A stretch of DNA of 64,000 nt from Acinetobacter sp. UBA3106 (GCA_002365595.1 DFAM01000010.1:124001-188000), one strand, 5' to 3'. Counted from the stretch's first letter, positions 16,207-25,046 are shown. A program made the numbers and translations. Notes: a model not told the origin generated them from the sequence alone.

Positions 16207-16371
16207 CAAAGCGCTACGCATAGCCAATAGCTGCAAAGGATCTGCCAGCATGATTGCGAAATAAAAGAATGAATTACACCTTCAATTGCAGTGTATTACG
16301 CGGGTTGAATGGTTAACAGTTTAATTAAACGATTGATATCGTTTTCGCATAATAAGGACAAGGAGTTCGAA

Positions 16372-18081
16372 ATGCATTTTCCAGCAACGCAGCCACGAAA
16401 GTCTCTTTATTACCAATATCAGGTGTTTCCACATTTTCATAGTCAAGAACCTGTCATCACTGACGCAGAAACCGTCACTGTGGTCGGTGCAGGTCCAATT
16501 GGCATGACTACTGCGCTGCTGCTGGCAAAGCAGGGCGTGAAAGTGATTTTGCTGTCCTCAGAATTACAGTTGTCTGAAGGAAGCCGCGCCCTGGTCTATA
16601 CCAAACGTTCGATGGAAATTTTGCATGCTGTGGGTGCTGCTGAAAAAATTATGTCGAAAGCCTTACCTTGGACGCATGGTAATTCTATTTACAAAGGCCA
16701 AGTGGCTTTCCGTATGGAATCACCGACCTCTGAACATGACCAATATGCGCCATTAAATAACTTGCAGCAAAACTGGCTTGAGCACTTCTTGCTGGAAACC
16801 ATACATGAAAATGACAACATTGAAGTGCGTTGGGGCAATAATGTGGTCAATCATGTGCAACAAGATGATCAGGTGACTTTAACTGTTCATACCCCTGAAG
16901 GTGAATATCAACACACTTCGAAATGGGTAGTGGCCGCTGATGGTGGCCGTTCACCTATTCGCGAACGCATGAAATTAAGAATGGAAGGTGCGAGCTACGA
17001 AGGTCGCTTTGTCATTGCCGACATTCGCATTAAACTGGATTATCCAACAGAACGTCTGGCATATTTCTCTCCTGACTGGAACCCTGGTAACACGATCCTT
17101 ATGCATCGTGAACCGGACAGCATTTGGCGTTTTGACTATCAGCTTGATAGCACTGTGACCCCTGAAGAAGCCTTAAAACCTGAAAACCTGCATAAAGCGG
17201 TTCAGGACCAATTAAAAATGATTGGTCAGGATCACCTTGAGTGGGAAATGGACTGGAGCACGGTATATTCAGCACGTGCCTTAACCTTAGATAATTATGT
17301 CCAAAACCGCATTATATTTGTCGGTGATGCAGCGCATTTGCTTCCAATCTTTGGTGTACGTGGTGCAAATACCGGTTTCCAGGATGCCCAGGATCTGTCA
17401 TGGAAACTGGCAGCAGCTGTGAAAGGCTGGGCAGCGGAATCGATTTTAGGCAGTTATACCTTTGACCGCGTCGGGGCCGCGCGCGAAATTATTGCCGAAG
17501 CCGGTAAGTCGACACGCTTTATGGCACCACCAACCGATGGCTACAAGTTACTTCGTGATGCGGTGCTGTCACTGTCACTTGAACATGAGTTTGTCCGCCC
17601 ACTCTATCATTGGCGTACTTCGCGTCCACATGCCTATACACATTCACCCTTGAACAGTCAGTTTGATGATAATGCACAGATGTCTGAACAGACTGAAAAT
17701 GGGGCATTAATTCCAAATATTAAGTTTGCGGATGGCAGCTATTTGTACAGTTACATCTCAGGCAGATTCTCGGTATTAGCGATCACTGAAAACGGACAGT
17801 TGCCGCAGGCTTTGGTACATGAAGTGGAACAGCTGAAAGCCAAAGATATTCCGGTACAGCTGATCGCTTTGAATATTGATGGTCAAAAAGTAGAAGCAGC
17901 AGACCGTAACCTTGCCATCAATACCGATATTGCTCAGCAGCGTTTACTGGCACAATCAGGCGCAATCTATCTGGTGCGTCCAGGTCATCATATTAATGGC
18001 CGCTGGTTAAACTATCGAGAAAATGCTTTAACCCAAACCTTTGAACAATTCGCCAATGTTGAAAATGGAGTAGCCGCATGA
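16372..18081 (+). CDS. mhaA: FAD-dependent aromatic hydroxylase, MhaA-like (3-hydroxyphenylacetate 6-hydroxylase candidate)
   Basis: A 569-residue class A flavoprotein monooxygenase of the MhpA/PheA group. It has the FAD dinucleotide fold (GAGPIG at residues 39-44), the second FAD/NADPH motif VVAADGGRSPIRE, and the GD motif FVGDAAHLLPIFGVRGANTG with G318-D319, followed by a C-terminal thioredoxin-like domain. ATG 16372 is chosen because AAGGAG precedes it at 6 bases; an upstream ATG adds 21 unlikely residues. The next gene, a 61-aa protein, overlaps it by ATGA. A flavoprotein plus tiny partner next to homogentisate-pathway genes matches MhaAB of Pseudomonas putida, which makes homogentisate from 3-hydroxyphenylacetate. 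Other meta-hydroxylated substrates are possible. Confidence 0.75.
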   Translation: MHFPATQPRKSLYYQYQVFPHFHSQEPVITDAETVTVVGAGPIGMTTALLLAKQGVKVILLSSELQLSEGSRALVYTKRSMEILHAVGAAEKIMSKALPWTHGNSIYKGQVAFRMESPTSEHDQYAPLNNLQQNWLEHFLLETIHENDNIEVRWGNNVVNHVQQDDQVTLTVHTPEGEYQHTSKWVVAADGGRSPIRERMKLRMEGASYEGRFVIADIRIKLDYPTERLAYFSPDWNPGNTILMHREPDSIWRFDYQLDSTVTPEEALKPENLHKAVQDQLKMIGQDHLEWEMDWSTVYSARALTLDNYVQNRIIFVGDAAHLLPIFGVRGANTGFQDAQDLSWKLAAAVKGWAAESILGSYTFDRVGAAREIIAEAGKSTRFMAPPTDGYKLLRDAVLSLSLEHEFVRPLYHWRTSRPHAYTHSPLNSQFDDNAQMSEQTENGALIPNIKFADGSYLYSYISGRFSVLAITENGQLPQALVHEVEQLKAKDIPVQLIALNIDGQKVEAADRNLAINTDIAQQRLLAQSGAIYLVRPGHHINGRWLNYRENALTQTFEQFANVENGVAA

Positions 18082-18263
18082 GCCTAATTGCAATTGATGA
18101 TTTAGAAAAAGTCTATGATCACTTGGCTGAAAGCCTGGATTCAATACCTGCCGAAAAACGTGAGCTATTTTTGGTGAAATTGGCTTTACTCAGTGCCAAT
18201 CAGCTTCAAGATGGATCTGTGTTTCAGCAATTGATTAATCAAGCCAAAGTGTTTGAAGACTAA
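18078..18263 (+). CDS. mhaB: Small hydroxylase partner, MhaB-like (DUF2783 type)
   Basis: A 61-residue acidic helical protein (LEKVYDHLAESLDS, FLVKLALLSANQLQD). It overlaps the flavoprotein stop by ATGA, so its translation is coupled to it. Small DUF2783-like proteins accompany this type of flavin hydroxylase, and MhaB is reported to be needed for efficient hydroxylation by MhaA. It has no signal peptide or metal motif. Assignment rests on size, overlap and context. Confidence 0.65.
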   Translation: MSLIAIDDLEKVYDHLAESLDSIPAEKRELFLVKLALLSANQLQDGSVFQQLINQAKVFED

Positions 18264-18275
18264 AATTCTTTTAAC

Positions 18276-18328
18276 CCTCAAAGTCTCTAAGTAGCAGCAT
18301 GGCGGCATGCTTAGGGACTTTTTAATAT
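18276..18328 (+). terminator. Terminator after mhaAB
   Basis: AAAGTCTCTAAG and CTTAGGGACTTT pair with one G-T mismatch around an inner GC-rich loop and run into TTTTT. Confidence 0.75.
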
Positions 18329-18388
18329 TGAGGGGAAAAAGGTGAAATAATAAAAGCTTAAAATAACTAATAGATTTATCAAAACGCC

Positions 18389-18415
18389 ATGATTAGGCTA
18401 CATGAGTCTAATCAT
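18389..18415. repeat. Inverted repeat downstream of the LysR gene
   Basis: ATGATTAGGCT and AGTCTAATCAT pair around ACATG with a single G-T mismatch. It lies between the convergent mhaB and LysR genes and could help end transcription, though it lacks a U tract. Confidence 0.5.
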
Positions 18416-18532
18416 TCGGAATGATCGGACATCATAGCCAGCTTTATAAATGAGCTATGAGCAGCCAATTGATAGCCACTTTTATGGAAATCTATTTCTT
18501 ATCCGTAATTCAGATTAAATCTACACTGATGT

Positions 18533-19444
18533 TTAAAGTAGATCTTTGCTTTCATATTCAGAAAAAAGGTCAAAACAGATTTTTCTAAGCCATTGCAGAT
18601 TAGGGTTGTTGTGTTGTCTGGCATGCCAATGTTGCTTGACACTGTATTGAGGAAATGAATACGGTGGGGTCAGGATTTTCACGTCACCACGGGAAGCGAG
18701 AAAACGACTCAGATACCGCGGAACTGTCGCGATTGCATCTGTGTATTTAATCATGAGTCCAACACCCAGATAGCCCGGCAACTTCATGAGGATATTACGT
18801 TTGATGCCTATTCTCTGCAATTCATGCTCAATCACATAATGCCCGCCAGTCGCTAAAATATCGATATGCAGTTCCTGGCTAAACTCTTCATTGCTTAAGC
18901 TATGGTGCTTTAATCTGGGATGTTCAGGGCTACAGATAACTGAATATTGCTGTTTAAAAAGTGTCTGCTGATAAAAACCCGCTTCCAGCTGCGGTATAAA
19001 ACCAATCGCCAGATCAATGTCACCTTCAGCCATTTTTAGAGATGTATCCGTATCAATCGGCACAATGTTCAAGCGTATATTCGGTGCATGTTCACGTAGA
19101 TAGTTGACCAGTTTAGGCAGCAGTACCAGATGACTGATATCGGTCATGCTGATCTTAAACTCGTAATTTGATGTCAGTGGATCAAAATCAACATTGAAAT
19201 GATTGATCAGTTTCAGGTTGCTTAAGAAATCGACTGCAATCGGATAAATATCCTTGGCCAGATCGGTCGGTTCCATACTGTTGCCAATGCGCACAAAAAG
19301 CGGATTATTAAAATGTTCACGCAATTTATTTAAGCCAATACTGAGCGTTGATTGGCCGGTATTCAAAGCATCTGCAGCCTTAGAAACACTTCTATGTCTA
19401 TAAATTTCATGAAAAATTTGTACCAGTCTTGAGTCAATGTCCAT
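18533..19444 (-). CDS. LysR-family regulator of the gentisate cluster
   Basis: A 303-residue LysR-type activator. The N-terminal winged helix is clear (IYRHRSVSKAADALNTGQST, LSIGLNKLREHFNNPLFVR), followed by a periplasmic-binding-protein-like effector domain. It is transcribed away from gentisate 1,2-dioxygenase, the usual arrangement for LysR control of the adjacent operon, with 3-hydroxybenzoate, salicylate or gentisate as plausible inducer. A perfect 11-bp palindrome right at its own start (19455-19479) is the likely binding site. Confidence 0.9.
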   Translation of the reverse strand: MDIDSRLVQIFHEIYRHRSVSKAADALNTGQSTLSIGLNKLREHFNNPLFVRIGNSMEPTDLAKDIYPIAVDFLSNLKLINHFNVDFDPLTSNYEFKISMTDISHLVLLPKLVNYLREHAPNIRLNIVPIDTDTSLKMAEGDIDLAIGFIPQLEAGFYQQTLFKQQYSVICSPEHPRLKHHSLSNEEFSQELHIDILATGGHYVIEHELQRIGIKRNILMKLPGYLGVGLMIKYTDAIATVPRYLSRFLASRGDVKILTPPYSFPQYSVKQHWHARQHNNPNLQWLRKICFDLFSEYESKDLL

Positions 19445-19454
19445 ATTGATGCGT

Positions 19455-19479
19455 GCTGTATTGATTTTATCAATACAGC
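19455..19479. promoter_or_regulatory. Probable LysR operator (perfect palindrome)
   Basis: GCTGTATTGAT and its exact reverse complement ATCAATACAGC flank TTT. The site starts 11 bases from the LysR gene start in the divergent promoter region and contains a T-N11-A core as LysR sites do. Binding here would repress lysR and position the protein to activate the gentisate operon. Confidence 0.7.
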
Positions 19480-19598
19480 CTATTCATTTTCGCTTATGTA
19501 TTCAAGACATTCTGATTGTTAGATTGGATTCAAGTAATTTTTTATCAGTCTTTCAATGAATGAAAGCGATTTGAGCAAATCAGGATGAGATTAAGCAG

Positions 19599-20639
19599 AT
19601 GGAACAACTGGCGAGATTAGAAGATTTACCTCAAACCTATATTGATCATTTAACCCAATCCAATTTAGTCCCACTATGGCCAAGCCTGCGTAATGTATTG
19701 CCTCCTAAACAACCCGTGCCGCTGACTCAAGCGACAGCCTGGCATTACAGTGACATCAAGCCTTTGTTGCTTGAAGCAGGTGAACTGACCCCGATTGAAA
19801 AGGCAGAACGCCGCGTACTGGTTTTGGCCAATCCGGGACATGGCCTGGAAAATATGAAAGCAACATCGTCAATTTATTTGGGCATGCAACTGTTGCTTCC
19901 AAATGAATGGGCGCCATCACACCGACATACGCCAAACGCAGTCCGCTTGGTGGTTGAAGGTCAAGGTGCTTTTACTAGCGTGGAAGGACAAAAATGCCGG
20001 ATGGAGCATGGTGATTTAATTCTTACGCCGTCAGGTTTGTGGCATGAACATGGTCATGATGGCGATGAGCCAGTGATCTGGCTGGATGTTCTCGATTTGC
20101 CACTGGTGTATTACATGGAAGCTTCCTATGTTGAAGGTGGCGATGTGCAGCAGATTCAAGGCACAGATCTGGGCCATCACTATGCCAAAGGCGTGGTTCC
20201 AACGGTACATTTCGTAAGACAAAACGCCAATTATCCGTTGTTACGTTATGCATGGATAGACACTAAAAATGTATTGGATGCTTTGGCTGCAGATGCAAAT
20301 CATCAGGTACCTGCACAGGTCAGCTTTATTAATCCCGAGACAGGTCAGGACTGTCAGCACATCATTGGCTATTCCGCAATTCGCGTCGCGCCGAATGAAA
20401 CGGTACAACTGACACGTCGATCTGCTGCACAAGTCTTTCATGTCATTGAGGGACAGCTCGGCATTTCAATCAATACCGATCATTTTGACCTGGCACGTTC
20501 AGATACAGCATGCACGCCGTGTTTTGCCCAGATTGATTTAATCAATAGCAGTGAACAGCCAGCCTATGTATTTGTTGCGGATGAAGCACCGCTGCAGAAA
20601 AAACTCGGTTTGTATTCAACCCGACCACGCAGCGTCTAG
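19599..20639 (+). CDS. Gentisate 1,2-dioxygenase
   Basis: A 346-residue bicupin that opens the ring of gentisate (2,5-dihydroxybenzoate) between carboxyl- and hydroxyl-bearing carbons to give maleylpyruvate, using Fe(II). The N-terminal cupin holds the ligands: His108 and His110 in WAPSHRHTPNAVRLVVEG and His149 in SGLWHEHGHDG. NPETGQ and the second cupin follow. It heads a plus-strand operon with the 3-hydroxybenzoate 6-hydroxylase, isomerase and hydrolase genes. Start ATG 19599 follows AGATTAAGCAG, a weak ribosome-binding site. Confidence 0.93.
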   Translation: MEQLARLEDLPQTYIDHLTQSNLVPLWPSLRNVLPPKQPVPLTQATAWHYSDIKPLLLEAGELTPIEKAERRVLVLANPGHGLENMKATSSIYLGMQLLLPNEWAPSHRHTPNAVRLVVEGQGAFTSVEGQKCRMEHGDLILTPSGLWHEHGHDGDEPVIWLDVLDLPLVYYMEASYVEGGDVQQIQGTDLGHHYAKGVVPTVHFVRQNANYPLLRYAWIDTKNVLDALAADANHQVPAQVSFINPETGQDCQHIIGYSAIRVAPNETVQLTRRSAAQVFHVIEGQLGISINTDHFDLARSDTACTPCFAQIDLINSSEQPAYVFVADEAPLQKKLGLYSTRPRSV

Positions 20640-20658
20640 TTTTTAAGGAAGAAAAAAG

Positions 20659-21879
20659 ATGTCAAATCAGAATATGCCGATTTTAGTTGCCGGAGGCGGT
20701 ATTGGCGGCTTTGCAGCTGCACTCGCTTTGGCTAAGCGTGGTTTTAAAATCCAAGTCTTTGAACAGGCGCCCGAAATTGGTGAAATTGGCGCAGGGATCC
20801 AGCTGGGACCGAATGCTTTTAATGCTTTTGATGCGCTAGGTATTGGTGACCGAGCACATGCCCGTGCTGTGTATACCGATTATATGGTCATGCATGACGC
20901 GATTGATGAATATCAGGTCGGTCGTATTGAAACCGATGAAAAGTTTATTCAGCGTTTTGGCAATCCCTATGCCGTGATTCATCGTGCCGACATTCATGGC
21001 TCTTTGGTTGAAGGAGCACATGAAATCGGTGATATCGAGATCATCACCGATTGCCGTATTGTTAATGTTGAACAAGATGAAAATAGCGTCACGATTACAG
21101 ACCATAAGGGCAATAGCTATAAAGGTCAGGCACTGATTGGCGCTGATGGTGTGAAATCCGTGGTGCGTGAAAAATATGTCGGTGATCCGGCGCTGGTGAC
21201 AGGCCATGTGGTGTACCGCGCCGTGGTACCTAAAGCGGAATTTCCGGAAAATTTACAATGGAATGCGGCCAGCATTTGGGTCGGACCGAATTGCCATTTA
21301 GTGCATTATCCGCTACGTGGCGGTGAAGAATATAACGTGGTGGTGACTTTCCACAGCCGCGAACAGGAAGAATGGGGCGTAAAAGATGGCTCTAAAGAAG
21401 AAGTGCTGTCTTATTTCGAAGGCATCTGTCCAAAAGCGCGTCAGCTGATTGAATTGCCTAAATCCTGGCGCCGCTGGGCAACGGCAGATCGTGAACCGAT
21501 TGATCAGTGGAGCTATGGTCGCGTGACGCTGCTTGGTGATGCCGCACATCCAACCACACAGTACATGGCACAAGGTGCCTGTATGGCGATGGAAGATGCC
21601 GTGACCTTGGGCGAAGCGCTACGCATCAGCAATAACAATATTGTTGAAGCATTTGAAATTTATCAACGTGCGCGAGTGGCGCGTACAGCACGTATTGTTC
21701 TGTCTTCACGTGAAATGGGCAAGCTGTACCATGCCAAAGGCGTACAGCGCATGGTACGCAATGATTTATGGCGCGGACGCAAAAGCGAAGGTTTCTACGA
21801 AGCAATGGCCTGGCTATATAGCTGGAATGTCGATAACTGTCTGGACGCAGCTAAGCACTATACAGGAACAGCAGCATGA
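20659..21879 (+). CDS. 3-hydroxybenzoate 6-monooxygenase
   Basis: A 406-residue class A flavoprotein hydroxylase that would make gentisate from 3-hydroxybenzoate with NADH and oxygen. Motifs: GGGIGGFAAALALAKRG near residue 12 for FAD, EIGAGIQLGPNAFNAFDALG, and the GD motif LLGDAAHPTTQYMAQGA (G293-D294). It resembles NagX/MhbM-type 3-hydroxybenzoate 6-hydroxylases. Salicylate 1-hydroxylases have a similar fold, but the gentisate genes on both sides decide for the 6-hydroxylase. AAGGAAG precedes the ATG and its stop overlaps the next start as ATGA. Confidence 0.88.
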   Translation: MSNQNMPILVAGGGIGGFAAALALAKRGFKIQVFEQAPEIGEIGAGIQLGPNAFNAFDALGIGDRAHARAVYTDYMVMHDAIDEYQVGRIETDEKFIQRFGNPYAVIHRADIHGSLVEGAHEIGDIEIITDCRIVNVEQDENSVTITDHKGNSYKGQALIGADGVKSVVREKYVGDPALVTGHVVYRAVVPKAEFPENLQWNAASIWVGPNCHLVHYPLRGGEEYNVVVTFHSREQEEWGVKDGSKEEVLSYFEGICPKARQLIELPKSWRRWATADREPIDQWSYGRVTLLGDAAHPTTQYMAQGACMAMEDAVTLGEALRISNNNIVEAFEIYQRARVARTARIVLSSREMGKLYHAKGVQRMVRNDLWRGRKSEGFYEAMAWLYSWNVDNCLDAAKHYTGTAA

Positions 21880-22514
21880 AAATGTATGGTTTTTTCCGCA
21901 GTGGCACATCGCACCGAACTCGGATTGTGCTGAACTTGAAGCAGATTTCTTATGAGCTGCTTCCTGTTTCACTGATGAAAAATGAGCATCATCAAGCAGA
22001 ATTTAAAGCCATCAATCCACAGGGTTTTGTGCCGGTGCTGGCAGTCGATGATCAGCAGCTGATTCAAAGTCCGGCCATTATCGAATGGTTGGAGGAAACC
22101 CATCCGGAACACCCGTTATTACCGGTTGATCCTATCGCGCGTGCAAAAGTGCGCGCCTACGCTGCATTGGTCGGCTGTGATATTCATCCAATTAATAACA
22201 AGCGAATTTTGGAATATCTGCGCAATACCTTGTCGCTAAATGATGAGCAAGTTCAGAGCTGGTGCCAGCACTGGATTGATGAAGGCTTTAGTGCATTGGA
22301 AAGTCTGCTTGTCGCAGATTTGGAGCGTGGTAATTTTTGCTATGGTCATACACCGACACTAGCCGATGCTTACTTGATTCCACAGGTGGATTCATCAAAA
22401 CGCTTTCAGGTGGACATGAGTAAATATCCACATATTCAGCGTGTTTATGATGCATGTATGGCTTTGCCAGCATTTCAGGTAGCAGCGCCTGCCAGTCAGC
22501 CTGACGCAGTTTAA
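21876..22514 (+). CDS. Maleylpyruvate isomerase (zeta-class GST)
   Basis: A 212-residue zeta-class glutathione transferase converting maleylpyruvate to fumarylpyruvate. It opens FFRSGTSHRTRIVLNLKQ; the SGTSHR form is that of NagL-type maleylpyruvate isomerases and differs from the SSAAYR of the maiA paralogue at 13137. NPQGFVPVL and IQSPAIIEWLEE are the glutathione-site blocks. It overlaps the hydroxylase gene by ATGA, and a fumarylpyruvate hydrolase follows, which together fix the pathway role. Confidence 0.9.
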   Translation: MKMYGFFRSGTSHRTRIVLNLKQISYELLPVSLMKNEHHQAEFKAINPQGFVPVLAVDDQQLIQSPAIIEWLEETHPEHPLLPVDPIARAKVRAYAALVGCDIHPINNKRILEYLRNTLSLNDEQVQSWCQHWIDEGFSALESLLVADLERGNFCYGHTPTLADAYLIPQVDSSKRFQVDMSKYPHIQRVYDACMALPAFQVAAPASQPDAV

Positions 22515-22547
22515 ACAAATTATAGAATTGAAAACTAAGGAAAGAAC

Positions 22548-23252
22548 ATGAGTTTTGTATTTAACCCAATGCCAATTGTCGGTCTTGCTGTCAAAGATAG
22601 CCAGGATCTGTTCCCGGTACGCCGTGTTTATTGCGTCGGTCGTAACTATGCAGCACATGCACGTGAAATGGGTTTCGATCCAGACCGTGAACCGCCATTT
22701 TTCTTCTGTAAGCCAAATGATCCACAGTCGATTGTACCGGTACCTGCAGGTGAGGAAATCTCAATTCCGTATCCGGAACAGACCTCAAATTACCATTATG
22801 AAATCGAGCTGGTCGTGGCGATTGGCAAAGACGGTAAAAATATTTCAGTGGAAGAGGCTGCCAACTATATTTACGGTTATGCAGTAGGTCTGGACATGAC
22901 CCGCCGCGATTTACAGATCGCACAACGTGAAAAAGGCCGTCCATGGGAAGTGGGTAAAGCATTTGATTACTCTGCACCGGTGGGTTTGATTCACCCTAAA
23001 AGTCAAGCAGGTGAGTTAAATAGCGGTGATATTCATTTAACCGTCAATGGTGAGACCAAACAGCGTAGTGATGTGAGTCATTTAATCTGGAATATTGCAG
23101 AAACCATTGCTAATCTTTCGACTTTATTTGAACTGAAGCAGGGCGATTTAATCTTTACCGGCACGCCAGAAGGGGTTGGTACTGTAGTCAAAGGGGATGT
23201 CATGCATGCGGATATTGCTGGACTGACTGGCATCACGGTGAAGGTCAGCTAA
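22548..23252 (+). CDS. Fumarylpyruvate hydrolase (FAH family)
   Basis: A 234-residue single-domain FAH-family enzyme that hydrolyses fumarylpyruvate to fumarate and pyruvate. Visible are VYCVGRNYAAHAREMGFD, the metal-binding NYHYEIELVVAIGKDG (E-x-E) with the Asp of VGLDMTRRDLQ, and GDLIFTGTPEGVG. It is half the length of FahA at 13793, matching NagK rather than fumarylacetoacetase. The ATG follows AAGGAAAGAAC. It is the last enzyme gene of the gentisate operon. Confidence 0.92.
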   Translation: MSFVFNPMPIVGLAVKDSQDLFPVRRVYCVGRNYAAHAREMGFDPDREPPFFFCKPNDPQSIVPVPAGEEISIPYPEQTSNYHYEIELVVAIGKDGKNISVEEAANYIYGYAVGLDMTRRDLQIAQREKGRPWEVGKAFDYSAPVGLIHPKSQAGELNSGDIHLTVNGETKQRSDVSHLIWNIAETIANLSTLFELKQGDLIFTGTPEGVGTVVKGDVMHADIAGLTGITVKVS

Positions 23253-23746
23253 TCAGAAAACAGCCCGCTGATGACCCGGAAAATTAAAAAATGGGTCATC
23301 TGTCCTTTGCTATGAAATGCCAAGTAATGGGAAGTATAGGTTTACTGGGTAGTCAACTAGGGTTACTTATAAAAATAACCGAGATTGAAAAGACTGCCGT
23401 TGAATCTGCCGAAGCATAAAGCCTGGCTTTAAAGAAAAAACGGCTAAACTGGAATTATAGCTGCGTTGAACAGAACAGCATGCTCTGATCAACGCGTATA
23501 AAAAGGTGGGCTTTACGACAGGGATGTTGTTTAGCTTCTTATCCGCTGTGTATTCATGGGATTGAAACCAGGATAAGAAGTATTTCCGCAGGAAGGCGGA
23601 AACATTTTTCATGGATATGAAGAATGCACGATCAACAAAGCAATGGAGATGGGTCTAAAAATACTCAAGTATTCTAAACGAGAAGAACGAGGGAAGCTCC
23701 ATTGCAGCTACGGAAAGTTGGAAAGAAAGCAAAGAGGATTGCTGCT
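23253..23746. other. Intergenic region between the gentisate operon and the porin
   Basis: No gene recognised in about 490 bases. GATGACCC/GGGTCATC (23270-23300) can form a hairpin shortly after the operon. A stronger one lies at 23465-23497 (GCGTTGAACAGA with TCTGATCAACGC, 11 of 12 paired), and TTCTTATCC/GGATAAGAA follows near 23540-23580. The run of structures before the porin suggests a structured leader or decayed DNA. Confidence 0.5.
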
Positions 23747-24985
23747 ATGTTGAAATTAAAAATACTTACTTTGGGGTGCTTGGTGTGTTCAGCTGGCGCT
23801 GTTCAGGCAGATGTTGTAAAAGATGCGCAGGTTCAAGTGGACTTCCGCAATTTCTATATGCATCGTATACCGGACACCCAACCTGTTCCAGAATTTGAGC
23901 ACTGGTCGCAAAGTGCATCACTGAGTATTAAATCAGGCTATGCCGAACCGATCGGTCCAGTTGCTTTTGGTCTGGACGGTACGGTGATGCATGCCCAGCG
24001 CTTGATGAAAAATGACAATGAACTGGTACGTGATGGCACCATGCCGAATGATCCTGTTACCGGAGAACAGGAGCAGGATCAGACTCAACTGGGATTAACG
24101 CTAAAAGCCAAAATAGCTAAAACTGAAATCCGGTATGGTCAGTTGATGCCGAAGCTACCGGTTGTACATATTGATCACAGCCGGAATTTACCGACGACTT
24201 TTAAAGGTCTTATGTTAGAGTCCAATGATATTCAGAATACCCGAATCACGGCTGGGCGTATTAGCCGCGTTTTGGCGCGTGATAAAGAAGATTATGAAAA
24301 ACTGACATTGGACGTGAATAAAACCGGTCAGGTTTCAGATGGCTTAAATATATTCGGTATCGATTATAAATTGTCACCAAGTCTGGATATGTCATATTTT
24401 TATGGCGGCCTGGAAGACATCTATGATCAGCACTATATCGGGTTGAAGCACCTCTATAAGTTTTCAGACCAAGTAAAACTGGCTACAAATGCCGGTATTT
24501 ACGATACGCAAGATTCTGGCGACAGCTTGCAGGGCAAAATTGATAACCAGGCTTATAATTTTATGACCATGCTGCATTATGGGCCGCATAAGTTCGGTCT
24601 GGGCTATCAGCAAATGTCTGGCGATACGGCATTTCCCTTGCTCAGCGGCTGGACACCTGCACCGTATTTAACCCAGTGGGGCAGCATCAGTTTCTATAAA
24701 GCGCAGGAGCGTTCGGTTCAAGTCCGCTACGACTATGATTTTTCAGATATCGGCATTCATGGTTTAAATTTGATGACCCGTTATATTATGGCAGATCATA
24801 TCAAGCATCCGACCATTGATGATGTTAAAGAAAGCGAGTTCAACCTGGTCTTGAATTACGGCATTAAAGAGGGGCTTTTCAAGGGCCTGGGCTTTCAATA
24901 TATGCTGATTAAAACCGACTTTGAAGGTGCGGGTATCAAACTGGATGAACACCGCTTCTATACCAACTACACCTATAGATTCTAA
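23747..24985 (+). CDS. OprD-family outer-membrane porin
   Basis: A 412-residue outer-membrane protein with a signal peptide (MLKLKILTLGCLVCSAGAVQA) and the OprD-type start VDFRNFYMHR. It ends in a canonical barrel signal with terminal Phe (HRFYTNYTYRF). OprD-family porins of Acinetobacter and Pseudomonas (BenP/VanP/OpdK groups) take up aromatic carboxylates, and the location after gentisate genes points to 3-hydroxybenzoate or a related acid. ATG 23747 is preferred to an upstream TTG because it starts the signal peptide and follows AAAGAGGATTG. Confidence 0.85.
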   Translation: MLKLKILTLGCLVCSAGAVQADVVKDAQVQVDFRNFYMHRIPDTQPVPEFEHWSQSASLSIKSGYAEPIGPVAFGLDGTVMHAQRLMKNDNELVRDGTMPNDPVTGEQEQDQTQLGLTLKAKIAKTEIRYGQLMPKLPVVHIDHSRNLPTTFKGLMLESNDIQNTRITAGRISRVLARDKEDYEKLTLDVNKTGQVSDGLNIFGIDYKLSPSLDMSYFYGGLEDIYDQHYIGLKHLYKFSDQVKLATNAGIYDTQDSGDSLQGKIDNQAYNFMTMLHYGPHKFGLGYQQMSGDTAFPLLSGWTPAPYLTQWGSISFYKAQERSVQVRYDYDFSDIGIHGLNLMTRYIMADHIKHPTIDDVKESEFNLVLNYGIKEGLFKGLGFQYMLIKTDFEGAGIKLDEHRFYTNYTYRF

Positions 24986-25028
24986 TTGCTGGCCCACGCC
25001 GCATTAGATTTTTTTTAAATTAAAATAT

Positions 25029-25046
25029 CAACCGAATAGTTGGTTG
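25029..25046. promoter_or_regulatory. TetR operator copy 1 (aldehyde dehydrogenase promoter)
   Basis: CAACCGAATAGTTGGTTG, an imperfect palindrome with CAACC/GGTTG arms, lies 83 bases before the aldehyde dehydrogenase start. It belongs to a set of five related sites in this island. Confidence 0.7.
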
